DNA of 64,000 nucleotides. Source: Lucifuga dentata (taxonomy: Eukaryota; Chordata; Actinopteri; Ophidiiformes; Bythitidae). The stretch spans positions 1-64,000 of the forward strand of contig VXCM01000763.1 in NCBI GenBank assembly GCA_014773175.1. Reading direction: 5' to 3'. Position 1 is the first letter of the stretch, and each line of letters begins with the position of its first letter. A program made the position numbers and the translations under genes. Below are positions 1 through 11,400 of this stretch, piece after piece. The notes under the pieces are model-generated. The model was not told where the DNA came from. It worked only from the letters and a program-made list of their open reading frames with translations, and ran no database searches.

Positions 1-201
1 GGAGGCAGATGATTCGCTGTGGTGACCCCTGAAGGGAAAGCCGAAAGGAAAAGAAGAAGAGATATCAGACCCAAACACATCATCAAACAAATGTTCAAAT
101 GTAAATGTCAACTAACAGTCAACAAAGAAAAAGGGAATACGTAACATAATGTAGACACCGTAAATATAACAAAATAAAAGTTTGCTAAACGATTGAAGAA
201 T

Positions 202-214
202 GAAAGTGAAAGTG
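202..214 (+). promoter_or_regulatory. ISRE/IRF-element-like site upstream of the ubiquitin-like gene
   Basis: The string GAAAGTGAAAGTG fits the GAAANNGAAA core bound by interferon regulatory factors and resembles the IRF-binding part of the mammalian IFNB enhancer. It ends 90 bp before the start codon of the ubiquitin-like gene, where a proximal promoter element is expected. The match is visible in the sequence; function as an interferon-response element is inferred. Confidence 0.5.
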
Positions 215-303
215 TTCAGCTTCTCTGACGCTACCTTTCTGTCCCTGAACGCACCATAAAGATAAACTGCACAGAGTGACAAGTTCGCAGACGAGCAGCA
301 GAA

Positions 304-1361
304 ATGGGTAAAATCTACCAGGTGCTGGTCCACGGCTTAAGGGGGGAGAGGATGACCATCGACCTGTGCAACACAGAGGAACAGATGAAAGCCATGACGG
401 TGCTGCAGCTGAAAGAAAAAGTCGTGGACAAATTACCGGGGAACGAAAGTAAGTAACGCCTGTATGACCCTAAGCGAAAAGTTCCACTTATGCTAAAATA
501 CTTAGCATTCAGCTACTATAATATGGAATATCCATTGTGCCAAAATTAAAATGAATAAATAAAAGACCAAATCAATGTGGAAATATAAAGAGGAAAAATG
601 TTTTTTAAAAAAGTAAATGCATGTGGAAATATAAAGAGGAATAAATAAAATCAATGTGGAACTATAAAGACATTAAAAATACATAAAATAATAATTATGA
701 ACATTTTTATTTATTTTTATATTTGTTCATTTATTTCTGTATATTCATTTATATCTGTATTGCTTTATATATATTTTTATATATATTTTTTTTTCATTTA
801 TGTTTCTATTTTCTTGTATTTTTTTATTTTTCTAGTTATTTTTTTATATTTAATTTATTTTTATATTTATTTCTGTTTATATATATAGTATTTTCCGTAT
901 TTATTGTTCTAGATATTTTTTTGTTTATTTTTTTTCCTTGTGTGCCAAGCTGTCAATCACCTGGCTGTAGACTGCTGTGGGAATGTAATCCATAATCCAT
1001 GTGTAATTATCATTAAGAACTTTCCTGAAAGTTGTAATATTGTTGCAGGAGCATACAAACACTTTTGATTATAGTCAGAAGTAAACATAAATCACAGGCA
1101 TTTTCTCCATATAACAGCTGGACAAAGTTATTTTTTCCAACAAATAGAAAACTAGTTTTGATTAAGACCTGAATTCGGACCATATTTCAGTCAATATAAT
1201 TATCAGCCTTAAGTAAAGTAATAGAAAAGTTAATAGAATTTAGGTTTGACTGTGAGTCTCTCAATTAGTCTCCTAAATGTTGGAAAAATATTTAATTTTG
1301 AAGCATCTTTGTGCAAACCGATTGCATGGTAGTGACTCTCTCTCTCTCTCTTTCTCTCACT

Positions 1362-1423
<62 letters not shown>

Positions 1424-1560
1424 ATATAGATCCGGAAACTGTGCGATTGGTCTTCACAGACAAAACAATGGATGCAGAGTCCACCCTGTCTTCATACGGA
1501 ATCCAGCACATGTCCGTCATCCTAATGGTGCTAAGGGTTTCAGGAGGACTGAAACCCTGA
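304..1560 (+). CDS. Single-domain ubiquitin-like protein (91 aa, two exons)
   Basis: Exons 304-448 and 1430-1560 join in phase 1 (donor GTAAGT, acceptor ATATAG) to give 91 residues starting MGKIYQVLVHG. The whole protein is one ubiquitin-like fold. It has an N-terminal beta strand, a TVLQLKEKVVDKL helix, and a SSYGIQHMSVILMVLR segment like the end of ubiquitin. It ends LRVSGGLKP, so a Gly-Gly lies near the terminus (residues 87-88) with three residues after it that would need removal. ISG15 has two such domains; this has one, so it is not a plain ISG15. It probably acts as a conjugated or signalling modifier, possibly an immune one given the upstream ISRE-like site and the USP gene 1.1 kb downstream on the same strand. 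The start is the first ATG in a good context, directly opening the fold. I do not recognise a standard gene name. Confidence 0.8.
1335..1421 (+). repeat. (TC)n(TG)n microsatellite abutting a splice acceptor
   Basis: A TC-rich run is followed by about 28 TG units, ending 8 bp before the exon 2 acceptor of the ubiquitin-like gene. It therefore takes the place of the usual polypyrimidine tract. Translated runs of Cys-Val or Thr-His in this stretch are artefacts of the repeat. Confidence 0.95.
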
Positions 1561-1766
1561 AGAAGTCTCCTCCTCCTCCTCCTCCTCCTCCTGCTGCCGC
1601 TGTAATTGCTGTATGATTCACAAATGGAGAATTTTATGAAGACTCTTCCGTTTGCAGAAGTCAAACTCCTTACTGCTGGGTGTTTTATAACAATATTACC
1701 TGTGTATTCTAATGAGCCCTATTATACCTTCAAAATATGTAAAAACTTGTTGTCTAACGAAATAAA
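1561..1766 (+). other. 3'UTR of the ubiquitin-like gene with AATAAA
   Basis: A short (CTC)n run at about 1566-1592 follows the stop codon. AATAAA at 1761-1766 is a suitable polyadenylation signal. From here to about 2390 I see no coding sequence or recognisable repeat. Confidence 0.55.
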
Positions 1767-2389
1767 ACGATTTCTCTCTCATCCTGAGTCAAATTTTTTT
1801 TCTCAGCCTTGTTTTTATATTGATCTATATTGCAAATATATTGAATATCATGAGAAATAAAAAAAAAATCCATCACAGATCTATGTTCAGTACCTCAGTA
1901 ACACGAATTAATACCATAAGTAATATTTCAAATCAAATTTGCACACGCCTGATGAGTGCTTGTGATTTATATCCTCATATCATTTAACTTAGTTTCCATT
2001 ATTCCATGACAAATTGCTGATTGTCACACATTACATCTCATACAGAAATGATACTGCCTTTTACATAAGCAGATGGTGCGTTCAGGTTCTCCTGTAAAGC
2101 TACTACATCATAAAACGACCTGTGTTATGTTTCAGTTGATTTTAGTTGAAAGCGTCATTCCTGCGTGAAAAGTTGTTACCTTGTTGTTTTATTTATGTTT
2201 TCTTTTCCTGCAAACAATATAACTGAGTCAAAGTTTCTTCAGTTTTATCTTTAACTTCGATATGGATCCCCGCTTTGTTTTTCTCGCGTGTAAGATTCGT
2301 TTTCCCGAGTAGACATCGCTGAGCTTCTTAGAATTCCGGAATATCCGACGGCCCTTGAATGCAGCAACAGAGTCGGCATGGCGTGAAAT

Positions 2390-2401
2390 GAAACAGAAAG
2401 T
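2390..2401 (+). promoter_or_regulatory. ISRE-like site upstream of the USP gene
   Basis: GAAACAGAAAGT matches the GAAANNGAAA core of an interferon-stimulated response element, about 260 bp before the USP start codon. A good donor (AGAAG|GTAGG, near 2529) and an acceptor (TTTGCAG, near 2608) suggest a non-coding first exon starting shortly after this site, so it would lie close to the transcription start. This is inference from motif and position. Confidence 0.45.
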
Positions 2402-2658
2402 ATTCAGAGTTTCATTAAAAAAACAAAAACAGATGCTATGAGTAAGCAGTTATAATAATCAGCTGGAAAAACTTGTTTTCCATGTATCTCAGCACATGTT
2501 TTCAGCATTTGAAGTTTCCGAGGAGAAGGTAGGCTGATGTTTTATCTTCTGTTCTGTATTTATTCGTTTTATTTTCCAAGACGACAAATTTATGCAAATC
2601 CTTTGCAGTTAACGGCATAAGTAAAGGAATAACACGCCTATAAATTAAACGGGACAAA

Positions 2659-5600
2659 ATGGATTATTATAGCCGTCCAGGTAAGCTGTGCATGCATCGT
2701 TAGGGCAGATCTGTTTCATAATAATATAATTTTGCTATAGATGCCTTTTTAATAATCTTCCCAACAGCCAATAAGTACTATGGCCTGATAAACCAGGGAT
2801 CAACGTGTTACTTGAACAGTGTGCTGCAGGTGCTTTTCATGACCGAAGACTTCAGAGAGGCTGTGGACAGGTGTGTTTTAGTGCAGAGATTTATGAATTA
2901 ATTTTTAATTGATCGTAATTGATCATTGATTGATCGCTGGTGTGCTCTGTGTTTATTGTCTCTAGGCACACACGTGAACGTCCAGACTCTCAGTGTATTG
3001 ATCGCCAGCTTAAAATCTTGTTTGATGACTTAAAGGGAGACACAGCTCACACAAAGCCAATCACAGATAAGCTTGGTATTCAAAGAGGTATGAGCTGGAA
3101 AATCCTACAGCCTTTGAAGGCACCTTAAAGATATAAATCCATACTTTTTAGGGGAATTTACTCTTTGGTAGACTTACTTTTGAGCCTTCAGCTCTGCCTT
3201 CTGTGCTATTAAGTGTGTTCATTTGTCAACTATAATAACTAAAGTACAAATGGACATATTAGCAAGTGAAGTGGTTCTCAAACTGTGGCATATGGTACTT
3301 TCAAGCACCTTCCAATGTTACGTCAGGTGACTGGAAGTTTCTGCATAGAATCTAAACAACTGACAACAACAAATCTAACTTTTGAGAACAACTGAACAAG
3401 TGTAATATGACAGAACCTTTTTTAACCTTGAGTGTGTTTTTATTTTTGTAAATATGTCATTTCCTCTGTCGTATATATTAATTTCTACACTTTTCATCCT
3501 CAGTATGTGAACAACGTGATGCTGCTGAGTACATAGAGAATATTTTAAATATGACCAGCCATGAATCATCAGAGGTACGAACTTTTAACATAATATCAAA
3601 ACTAACAGAAACTGAAGCAAATAAAAGATGTCACATTACATGGATAATAACCATCTGTGTATTTATTGTGCCTTAAGATATTCCACGGACAGTTAACACA
3701 CAGGAATGTGTGCTCTGAATGCGGTACAGACATGATGGCTGATGGTCCTTTTTGGAGTCTTCCTCTTCCGCTGACAGATTCTTTCAATGACGCTTATAGT
3801 GTGGTGAGGAGAAATATGCTTAAATATATGTGGCATTCTGAGCTAATTTGACAGAGAGATGACTTATGCAGTTAATTTTTTTTTTTAGGAGGAAGGCATT
3901 AGGGAGTTTTTCAGAGATTCAGAGATCACTGGAGATAACCAGATGTACTGTGACATGTGCGATGCCAAAGCAGACGCTACTATTGTAAGTTACCACCTTC
4001 TGATTTATGTCCATAAACTCATATTATATTTATCACATTAACAAATTATAACATTATGTTTGTGGCTTTAAGGTTTATGTCGTAAACGTTTTAATTCAGG
4101 GGCCTGATATGCAATAGCAGGTTTATGCCCTCATAGATTGTTTTCCCCAGTCAGCTCTTGTGATAGCCTTCCCTAAAGGAGCATAACAGTGATTTTGCAT
4201 GTTTGAGCACAATAAATGCAACCTGCATACAGCTCTGGCCAAAAATATTGCACCCCACCCTGTATTTTTGTGTAAAAATTACCAAAGTACCACTCCAAAC
4301 ACAACAAAATTCATTTATTGGTGTTTTACAAGTAGTTGAGTATTTGTTCAGAATATTCAATTCTTTAGACTTAAATTTGGATTTCAGAGTAGGTAATATG
4401 ACTACAATATTTCTACAAGTCAGTGAAAACCATTTGACCTCTGACCCTACCTCAAAGAAGATGTTTTAACTTCCTGTTTGATTTCTCCTATAATAATATT
4501 GGTACTTTTTAAAAAAATCTTAATATGTCAAAAGTGTCTTCCTACTTAACACTATTAAGAACTATTGGCTTTTTTTAACGTTGTACTTACTCTAACACGC
4601 TAAAAAAATAAATTTTGTTGTGTTTAGAGTGGTATTTTAACTCAGAAAGAAAAGTTTAAACAAAAATACAGGGGGTGCAATACTTTTGGCCAGCGCTGTA
4701 CATGTTACATTACTGCTATAAAAAAAAATCAACTTCAAGTCCTCTTCATCTTTTATGTTTTTCCTAATTTTGATCAGAAATGTGAGATGAAGCATCATCC
4801 AGAGGTTTTGATGCTGCTGCTGAAGAGGTTTGAGTTTGACTACCGTTACATGGCATACGTCAAGAACAACCGCAACGTGGACATTCCGCACATCCTACAG
4901 ATACCAGAGGTACAACGTGAAAGTATATCTTATTGCTTTTGATTTACACCTTTTCTTCTGATGTCTGTCGTTTTTTCCCTTTGGTTACATTTGATTTCTT
5001 CTGATACCATTTGTAAGAATCAGCGGTATAAGCTGTATGCGGTTGTGGATCATTCTGGAGACCTGAGAAGTGGACATTACACTGCTACAATCCAGCCCCC
5101 GCATGACGAGACGTGGTTTAGCTTCAACGATGCTTATGTCAGACCGGTAGGACTGATCACCTCCACTCAGCATCGTTTTAGAACATTATTATAAAAATAC
5201 CAGGTATTACCACTGCAAAGATTAATATGTCAAACTTATTTTTTATTTGTGCTACAGATTGGCCAGCCGTTCCAGGGGAGGACGACTGAAAAGTGAGTTT
5301 TAATCTGTCATCTTTTATACATTTTGCTTAATATGAAAGATTACCTTACCTCTTTTTTTTTCTTTTTTTTACATTTTTTTCCCACTAGATCCCACAATGC
5401 TTATCTTCTGTTTTACAAGAAACGTAAGTTGAAAGACATGTCAGTCTTTGAATTATTAGTATTTATTATTATTATTATTATCTTTAGTATTATTTTTACT
5501 GCGTATGATTGCTTGCTTGTATTGTATTTAATACTTGGGATTTTGGAGTCCAACACAAATTTCCCTATAGGACAAATAAAGTATATCTTATCTTATCTTA

Positions 5601-7316
5601 TCCTGTCTTATCTATCTGATCTGATCTGATCTGATCTGATCTCATCTCATCTTAAATGACTTGTACATGGTTTGGTATGTTGCCTGATGTATTTAATTCC
5701 TGTATTTCTTCAACTTTACAGTGAAGTTACCTGAAGAAATTAACCAAGAGTCTTCCCCTGAAGCCCACCGACACAACCCAAGTCATAATGAAGAGCAGTG
5801 TTATGCTGCTATAAAGCAAAGAGAGATAGAGGAGTGTGAGGAGGCAGGAGAAGAGGAGACTGATATTGTGGAAAAAGAGGAACATGATGAAAGAATGAAT
5901 GTTGATGTTGCAGAGGAGAAAGATGTAAGGACAGGAGAGGATGAGGATGTCCACGGAAGAGGCAGGTTTGAGGTTAGACAGGACATACCAAATGAGAATC
6001 TAGAGGATGTTAATTTGGAGACAGAAAGTGAGGAGCAGAGGATGCCAGAGGATGTGAAGGAAGACAAGGAGCAAAAGAGGGAAGAGGATGAACGTATTCC
6101 CAACACGGAAACATGGAAAAATCCTGTGGAAGTGCAGGGAGAGGAAGAGGCAGAAATGAGAGAACTTCCAGAGAAACAGAAGGTAGACTGTGGAGGCCAG
6201 CTTAGACGATATGATGAATGTAGGAGACTTGAGGAAACTCAACCAGGAACAAAATCTACATCTGTCAACTTCTCACCAACATATTACTTTGATAAAGATG
6301 AAGTGCATCAGGACACTGGAGGACAGAGCAAAAGACATGATGATCAGGAGCAGGAACAGAAAATCGGACCTGATTATCTTAAACCTGTAAGTGTGGACCA
6401 ACAGGGAGATCAGGAGAGGACAGCAATGGATGCTAAGGAAGAAAAGACAGATGATGAGTATCAAAAGTTTACAAAATATGAGCGCTGCAAGGACACAGAG
6501 CATGTTAGCCAGGCCAAAGAGGAGAAGATAGTAACATGTGGTAAGGACAAGAAGAGAAATAAAGGAGATGATAGATGCACTGAAAACAGAGAAAAGTGGA
6601 AGAAGCCAGCTAAACGTAGACAAGCAGGACTGGGAGGACGCAGAGAACTGACAGAGAACCAGGAAGTAGAAAGTAGAGGACCAATTAGACGACATGATCA
6701 ATATAAAAGACTGGAGGACACTCAGCTAGATGCCAAATCTAGGCCTGACAATGTGAAGGAAGAGGAGAAGACTGATACAAAGCAAGCAAGAAAGGTTTTG
6801 GTGAGGATATATGGTGAAGAAGAAAGGGCAACCTCTAGTGGTTTTCAAAGAACAACTGTAGTAAAGGAGAAAGAAATAGAATCTAGAGTGAAAAACCCAC
6901 AGAGCAGAATGAGTCCGGAAGGCAAAAATGAGAAAAATGCTAAAAATAAAGACAACCCAGAACGAGAAGAGAAGAATCTGTCAGTGAAAATGAACGAATT
7001 AGAGCTGATTGAGTCTGCAAAGAAATACAACATGAAAACAGGCATGAGAAGCAGAGATGAGGTGAACAACTCAAGTTCCAAAAGGATGCGAAAAAAGGTT
7101 GATGCAGCAGTACAGGACACTGCAATGGAACTTACAAGTGAAGAAACAGGTGAAGTGTCAGAAGAAAGTAGTTCAGGAACGAGGAAGTGTTTCCCTTTGT
7201 TAAGGAAGCAATCCAGAAACAGGAAAAAGCGAAAGGAAAGCAGGAGAAAGAAAAAGCTGGGGTGTTTGTTTTCTTTCTTCTACAGGCAGAAAAAACTCAG
7301 AGTAAAGTCTGAGTAA
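2659..7316 (+). CDS. USP-family deubiquitinase with long charged C-terminal tail (USP47-like)
   Basis: Eleven coding exons keep frame: 2659-2680, 2768-2870, 2966-3087, 3504-3574, 3678-3803, 3889-3984, 4778-4909, 5018-5146, 5258-5292, 5389-5423, 5722-7316. They give 821 aa. Residues 1-290 are a compact peptidase C19 domain. The Cys box NQGSTCYLNS puts the nucleophile at Cys21, the His box RSGHYTA puts the base at His244, and WFSFNDAYV supplies Asn261/Asp262. Paired cysteines (C118/C121, C169/C172) look like the USP zinc ribbon. The enzyme should cleave ubiquitin or a ubiquitin-like protein from substrates. The last 531 residues come from one exon, are rich in Lys, Glu, Asp and Arg, and contain a diverged internal repeat. 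They are probably disordered. USP47-like is the closest family I can name. The neighbouring ubiquitin-like gene suggests a substrate, which is unproven. Confidence 0.88.
4172..4740 (+). repeat. Fragment of a TTAA-type MITE split by a nested Tc1-like element
   Basis: Just left of the Tc1-like element lies a terminus of the window's dispersed MITE family (a GGACCATACC-like edge, then TTTTGCATGTTTGAGC). Just right of it is the continuation CATGTTACATTACTGC. The Tc1-like element therefore inserted into an older MITE copy in a USP intron. Confidence 0.6.
4228..4700 (+). mobile_element. Non-autonomous Tc1/mariner-like element (473 bp)
   Basis: It lies in the USP intron between 3984 and 4778. The left end TACAGCTCTGGCCAAAAAT is matched in inverted form by the right end (CTTTTGGCCAGCGCTGTA), and both inner flanks carry GCACCCC. 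It begins and ends with TA, the Tc1/mariner target duplication. It encodes no transposase. Confidence 0.85.
5540..5655 (+). repeat. LINE-type 3' end with (TATCT/GATCT)n tail
   Basis: An AATTTCCCTATAGGACAAATAAAG stretch runs into degenerate 5-bp units (CTTAT, then CTGAT). This is typical of the 3' ends of teleost L2/CR1-like retroelements that finish in a short tandem tail. It sits in the last USP intron. Family assignment is from memory of the pattern. Confidence 0.55.
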
Positions 7317-8030
7317 ACTTGATTAAACAACGTAGTACAATACACAGATTTTTGCATTTTTATTTATTTTTTTTTCTTTGTCTGATCAGCCTGATTGAGC
7401 TGACTGAAGTCAAACTGCTTTTGGTGACTAAAATCCACCATTGTGTGCCGTGCAAATGCTTGAATGTGAAAGGTTTAATCAATTTGTTTAAGATTTAATA
7501 AATCATTTATTCTGACTAATGAGAGAATTACAGAATTTTGCCTATGTAAAAATTTGAAATGCTTAGAAAATTTGTGTGTACTATAAAAAAGTCTTTCTAT
7601 GAAGTTCATTTAAATCTCATTTACTGATTGAAGTTAAACACTCAGCAAGTCTTTATTCTCTGTTGGTTGTTATAGTTATAATTAGACAGTTGATAAGACC
7701 TGGTATTATGTAAACCTTTTCAATTTTCTTATTGTTATGTTCAAAATCAGTGATATATAAACAATATATATGAAGGGGGAAACATAACTGAATTATCTAA
7801 TGAATTATCTAAACAAGGATTCAGATGTTGGTCTTTGTTTTTTGCTTTGTTTTGCAGGACTGATTTTTTTTTTTTATGTATTGTCATAAGTGCCAAGCAT
7901 CATAAGTGTTTCTTACCTCAATGACGTTTACCTGTAAAGTACAAACTATTACTGTCCACAGACTATTGTAATGTAAAAATTATTTAGATTTTTGTTTTTG
8001 CTCTGAATAAAAGATAGCTGAAGATTCAGA
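7317..8030 (+). other. 3'UTR of the USP gene with AATAAA
   Basis: AT-rich sequence follows the USP stop. AATAAA at 8006-8011 is a good polyadenylation signal. No other gene or repeat is evident. Confidence 0.6.
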
Positions 8031-8034
8031 ATCC

Positions 8035-8285
8035 CTGACTACAGGTTTCTCCTGACTTTTCAAGATTACATGTCAGACAGCTGGCTTCTAAATTACTCCT
8101 AAATTTTCAGTTATGCTTCACTTTTCAGTGTTATTTCTGACTCTGGTGGTTTGCTGGACTGAGTTTTTCTTACTTTTCAGTTATTCTTGATTTTGCAGGG
8201 TTTTGCTGACTTTTTGTGGTCACTCCTGACTTTTAACCTATTCCTGGCTTTTCAGGTGATTCTACACTTTTCAGGAAAAGCTCAA
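8035..8285 (+). repeat. Degenerate CTGACTTTTCAGG minisatellite
   Basis: Variants of a 15-30 bp unit containing TGACTTTTCAG recur about ten times in the gap between the USP polyadenylation site and the oxa1l promoter. The copies are too diverged for a strict period. Confidence 0.5.
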
Positions 8286-8468
8286 CCTTAATGAGATTAA
8301 CAGGCGGACTATGAGACTATGAGATAAGTACTATAGAAATGAAACATAAGAAACAATCGTACAATCATTATATAATCAATCACCTATTTATCCAAAAACT
8401 TTGTAATGAGCCCTGAAAACAGCAACATTATTGTCTCTCGTCGCTTTCCGTACCTTCTGTCACAAAAC

Positions 8469-11400
8469 ATGGCCGCCATCAGGAGCGGGTTGACTCCGGG
8501 TTGCTTTGCAAGATATTTCCTGAGACACACCGGTAAACCGAGCCGAGGCAGCCGTTTACCGTCAGACACATGGAACCACGTAGGTTCTCTTTACACTTTG
8601 ATGTCTGTTTCTTTATGGCTGCTTCTGAGAAAAGAAGCACAAACAGCGACTTTCCCCGGCTAACTGGCTAGCCGGCTAGCATCCTCACATGCCTTCTGTG
8701 ACTTTGACAGTACAGCCTCTCTGGTGAAGGCGTTTAGTTTGTCGTTAAATAAAGACGTGTTGTCAGGTTGTAGTTTATTGTGTGAGGTGTGTACATGCCT
8801 AATAATCACTTCCTGTGGTTTGTAAGCAGCGGTTGCTCCAGAAGTCCCTGCTGCACACAGTTTTGGGGAGCAGCAGCCGGGCCTGCAGGGCTGCGCTGGA
8901 CCGGAAGCAGCATGGAGTCTCCTTCTGGATCAAAGCTGCTGCTGTCAGACAAAACAGCTCACAGGTAAGCTGCTGATGGTCTGTAAAAATGAAGTGAGTC
9001 ATACTTATTAGCACCCTGTTGTTGAATGCTGCATAGGTGATGCATTTCTAGCTTTATAAGTTTGGAGTTGATTAATACATAGAAAGAAATTGGTTGGGAG
9101 ATGATCATGATGATCAATCTGCAACGTGATTTGGACTCGAGTCAGAAATTTGCTCAGATGTGACTCGATACAGTCAGAAAAGACTTGCTTCTCTACTTTG
9201 ACACCTGTGACTTGACTCAAAACTCAAAGTTTAGGACTTTGACTTATCGTTGCTAATTTGTGACTTGCCTTTTGATTTTCCTGTATTGACTTGAGACACA
9301 CTTGTAAGACTTGGTCCCACTTTTACATGTTGGGAATGCTTGTAGCTCTGATCTGTGGATTTTTTTTTGAGATCTCATGCAGTGGCGTCTACAGAAAATA
9401 TTACCTCTGTTACGAGATGTGATGACAGAGGGTTATAGTTGATGGACAGGAGTTAGCAGTGGCTGTAGTTCAGTTAGCGATAAAAGAAAGATGGAGAATT
9501 TTCTCTGTTTCCTTTACAAATATAGACTGTTGACTTCTAGAATGTGAGATTTTAGGAATTTATTTAGATTAAATCATTATGTCCCTGTTATATTGTTTGT
9601 ATTGATATTACCAGATTCCACCTGAAGCTGTATCTATGGAAGCTCCAGTGGCGGAAACTTCAGATGGCCTTCGAGTCCCAGAAGAGTCCTCCGTCCCTCT
9701 GCCTGCTGACCCCGCCCCCATCATCGCACGACCAGTCACAGAACAGGTGATTCAGAGACTAAGTTAATTAAATCGTCTAAGTCCCCAGGTATATACGTTA
9801 ACTAACCTATGTGATGTTTTTGTATTTATACATCCAGATTCCAGTTGAAACTGTTTCCATAGCGGTTCCAGGAGAAGACATCTCTGCCTCCCCTCTGGTC
9901 TTGGATTCCTCTCCTGCCCTGACGTCCGCTGATCCCGCCCCTGTCGTAACGCAGCCAATCATTGAGCAGTTGGCTGAGGTTCCACCAGCTGCCGCGGAGG
10001 TTCTCCAAGCTACGGTTACAGAATCCAGTTTAGCCGAGCTGGGATTGGCCGGCTCCACACCAGTGGGGCTGATCCAGAACTTGCTGGAGTTCATGCACGT
10101 GGATCTCGGTTTACCCTGGTGGGGAGCCATCGTGGCAGGTAAGCTCGAAGCGTGAAACCATTGTAATGCGACATGAACGCTGTCAGTCATCAGAGCATAA
10201 ATAGGAATTTTCACATTTATCCTGTCCTTTTTCATCATCCTCTTCTTCTTTTTTTTTTTATATATCCCTTCCCCTCCCGTAGGAACGGTGCTGGCTCGTT
10301 TGGCCGTGTTTCCAGTCATAGTAAAGGGTCAGAGGGAGGCGGCCAAGCTGAACAACGTGCTGCCTGAGATGACCAAACTCACCAACAGGATGAATGAAGC
10401 CAAGCAGAGTGGGAACAGATTTGAGTGTAAGTTCTTCCTCGCCTTCCTCCCTCATTTGTTTCTTTCAATTGCAGCTCGGATTTTTTTGCGTATTCTAAAC
10501 ATTTCAGCCTCGTCGGGTTGTCATGAGTCGTTGTTTCTGTGTCATAGTCGCAAAGGCGTACTCAGAACTCAACTTGTTCCAGAAGAAGAATGATGTGAAT
10601 CCTCTCCGTGGCTTCCTGGTGCCTTTGGTTCAGGTTAGTTTATCTCTTGGAATTGGTTTCTATAAATTTTATTGATTAATGACCAGGGAGATGAAGGTCA
10701 TGCACATCTTCAAAAACTAAGTATATGAGAAATGTGTGTGCCGTTGATTATTTCTTTGTATTCAAAATGTTTTGTGATGTGTATGCTGTTTTACTTGGCC
10801 TTTTATTGCCTCAAAAACAGGTTTTTAATGTCTGTTTCTCCCAGGCGCCAATCTTCGTCTCTTTCTTCATCGCGCTGAGGAAGATGGCTTACCTGCCGGT
10901 GCCCAGCCTGCAGACAGGAGGCACGCTCTGGTTCACAGACCTGACAGCAGCGGATCCCTTTTACATCCTGCCTTTGGCTGTCACCGGAACCATGTTCTTC
11001 ATCCTGGAGGTGAGAGACATTGACTCTGTATCCATCAAGCTGAATTTAGCTTCGCTGTAGTCATCACACTTGTCAATGCTCTGTTTCAGCTCGGAGCAGA
11101 GTCTGGGATAGACAACCCCAACCTGCGCGCCATGAAGACCGTGTTCAGGATCATGCCCTTTGTCATCCTTCCCCTCACCATCAACTTCCCCACGGTCAGT
11201 CTGTCTCTCTCACATCTGCTTTGTTCTTGTTCTTGTAGCTTTACCTCACCAGACATCATTCCATATATACTGCAAAGGAGCACTTTGCAACAGGAAATAA
11301 ATCGTAAAGACATAAAAATCTTTGCCGCTACAGATTCTGATCATTAATCTCTCATTTCCTCTCTTCTGATTCACATGAACGACACATTTGTTGATCAATC

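Noticed and set aside
304..1560. Calling the ubiquitin-like gene isg15
   Set aside because: ISG15 has two ubiquitin-like domains and ends LRGG. This has one domain and ends GGLKP.
1230..1664. Open frames with His-Thr or Cys-Val runs across the (TG)n tract
   Set aside because: They are translations of a microsatellite. The real content is exon 2 of the ubiquitin-like gene beside it.
5801..6701. Long minus-strand frames opposite the USP tail
   Set aside because: They are Ser/Leu-rich shadows of a Glu/Lys/Arg-rich coding exon, with no independent support.
8469..8532. oxa1l exon 1 ending at the stronger donor CCG|GTAAAC
   Set aside because: It would put exon 2 in a frame unlike OXA1L. The donor at 8579/8580 keeps the frame that continues into the family-conserved exons.
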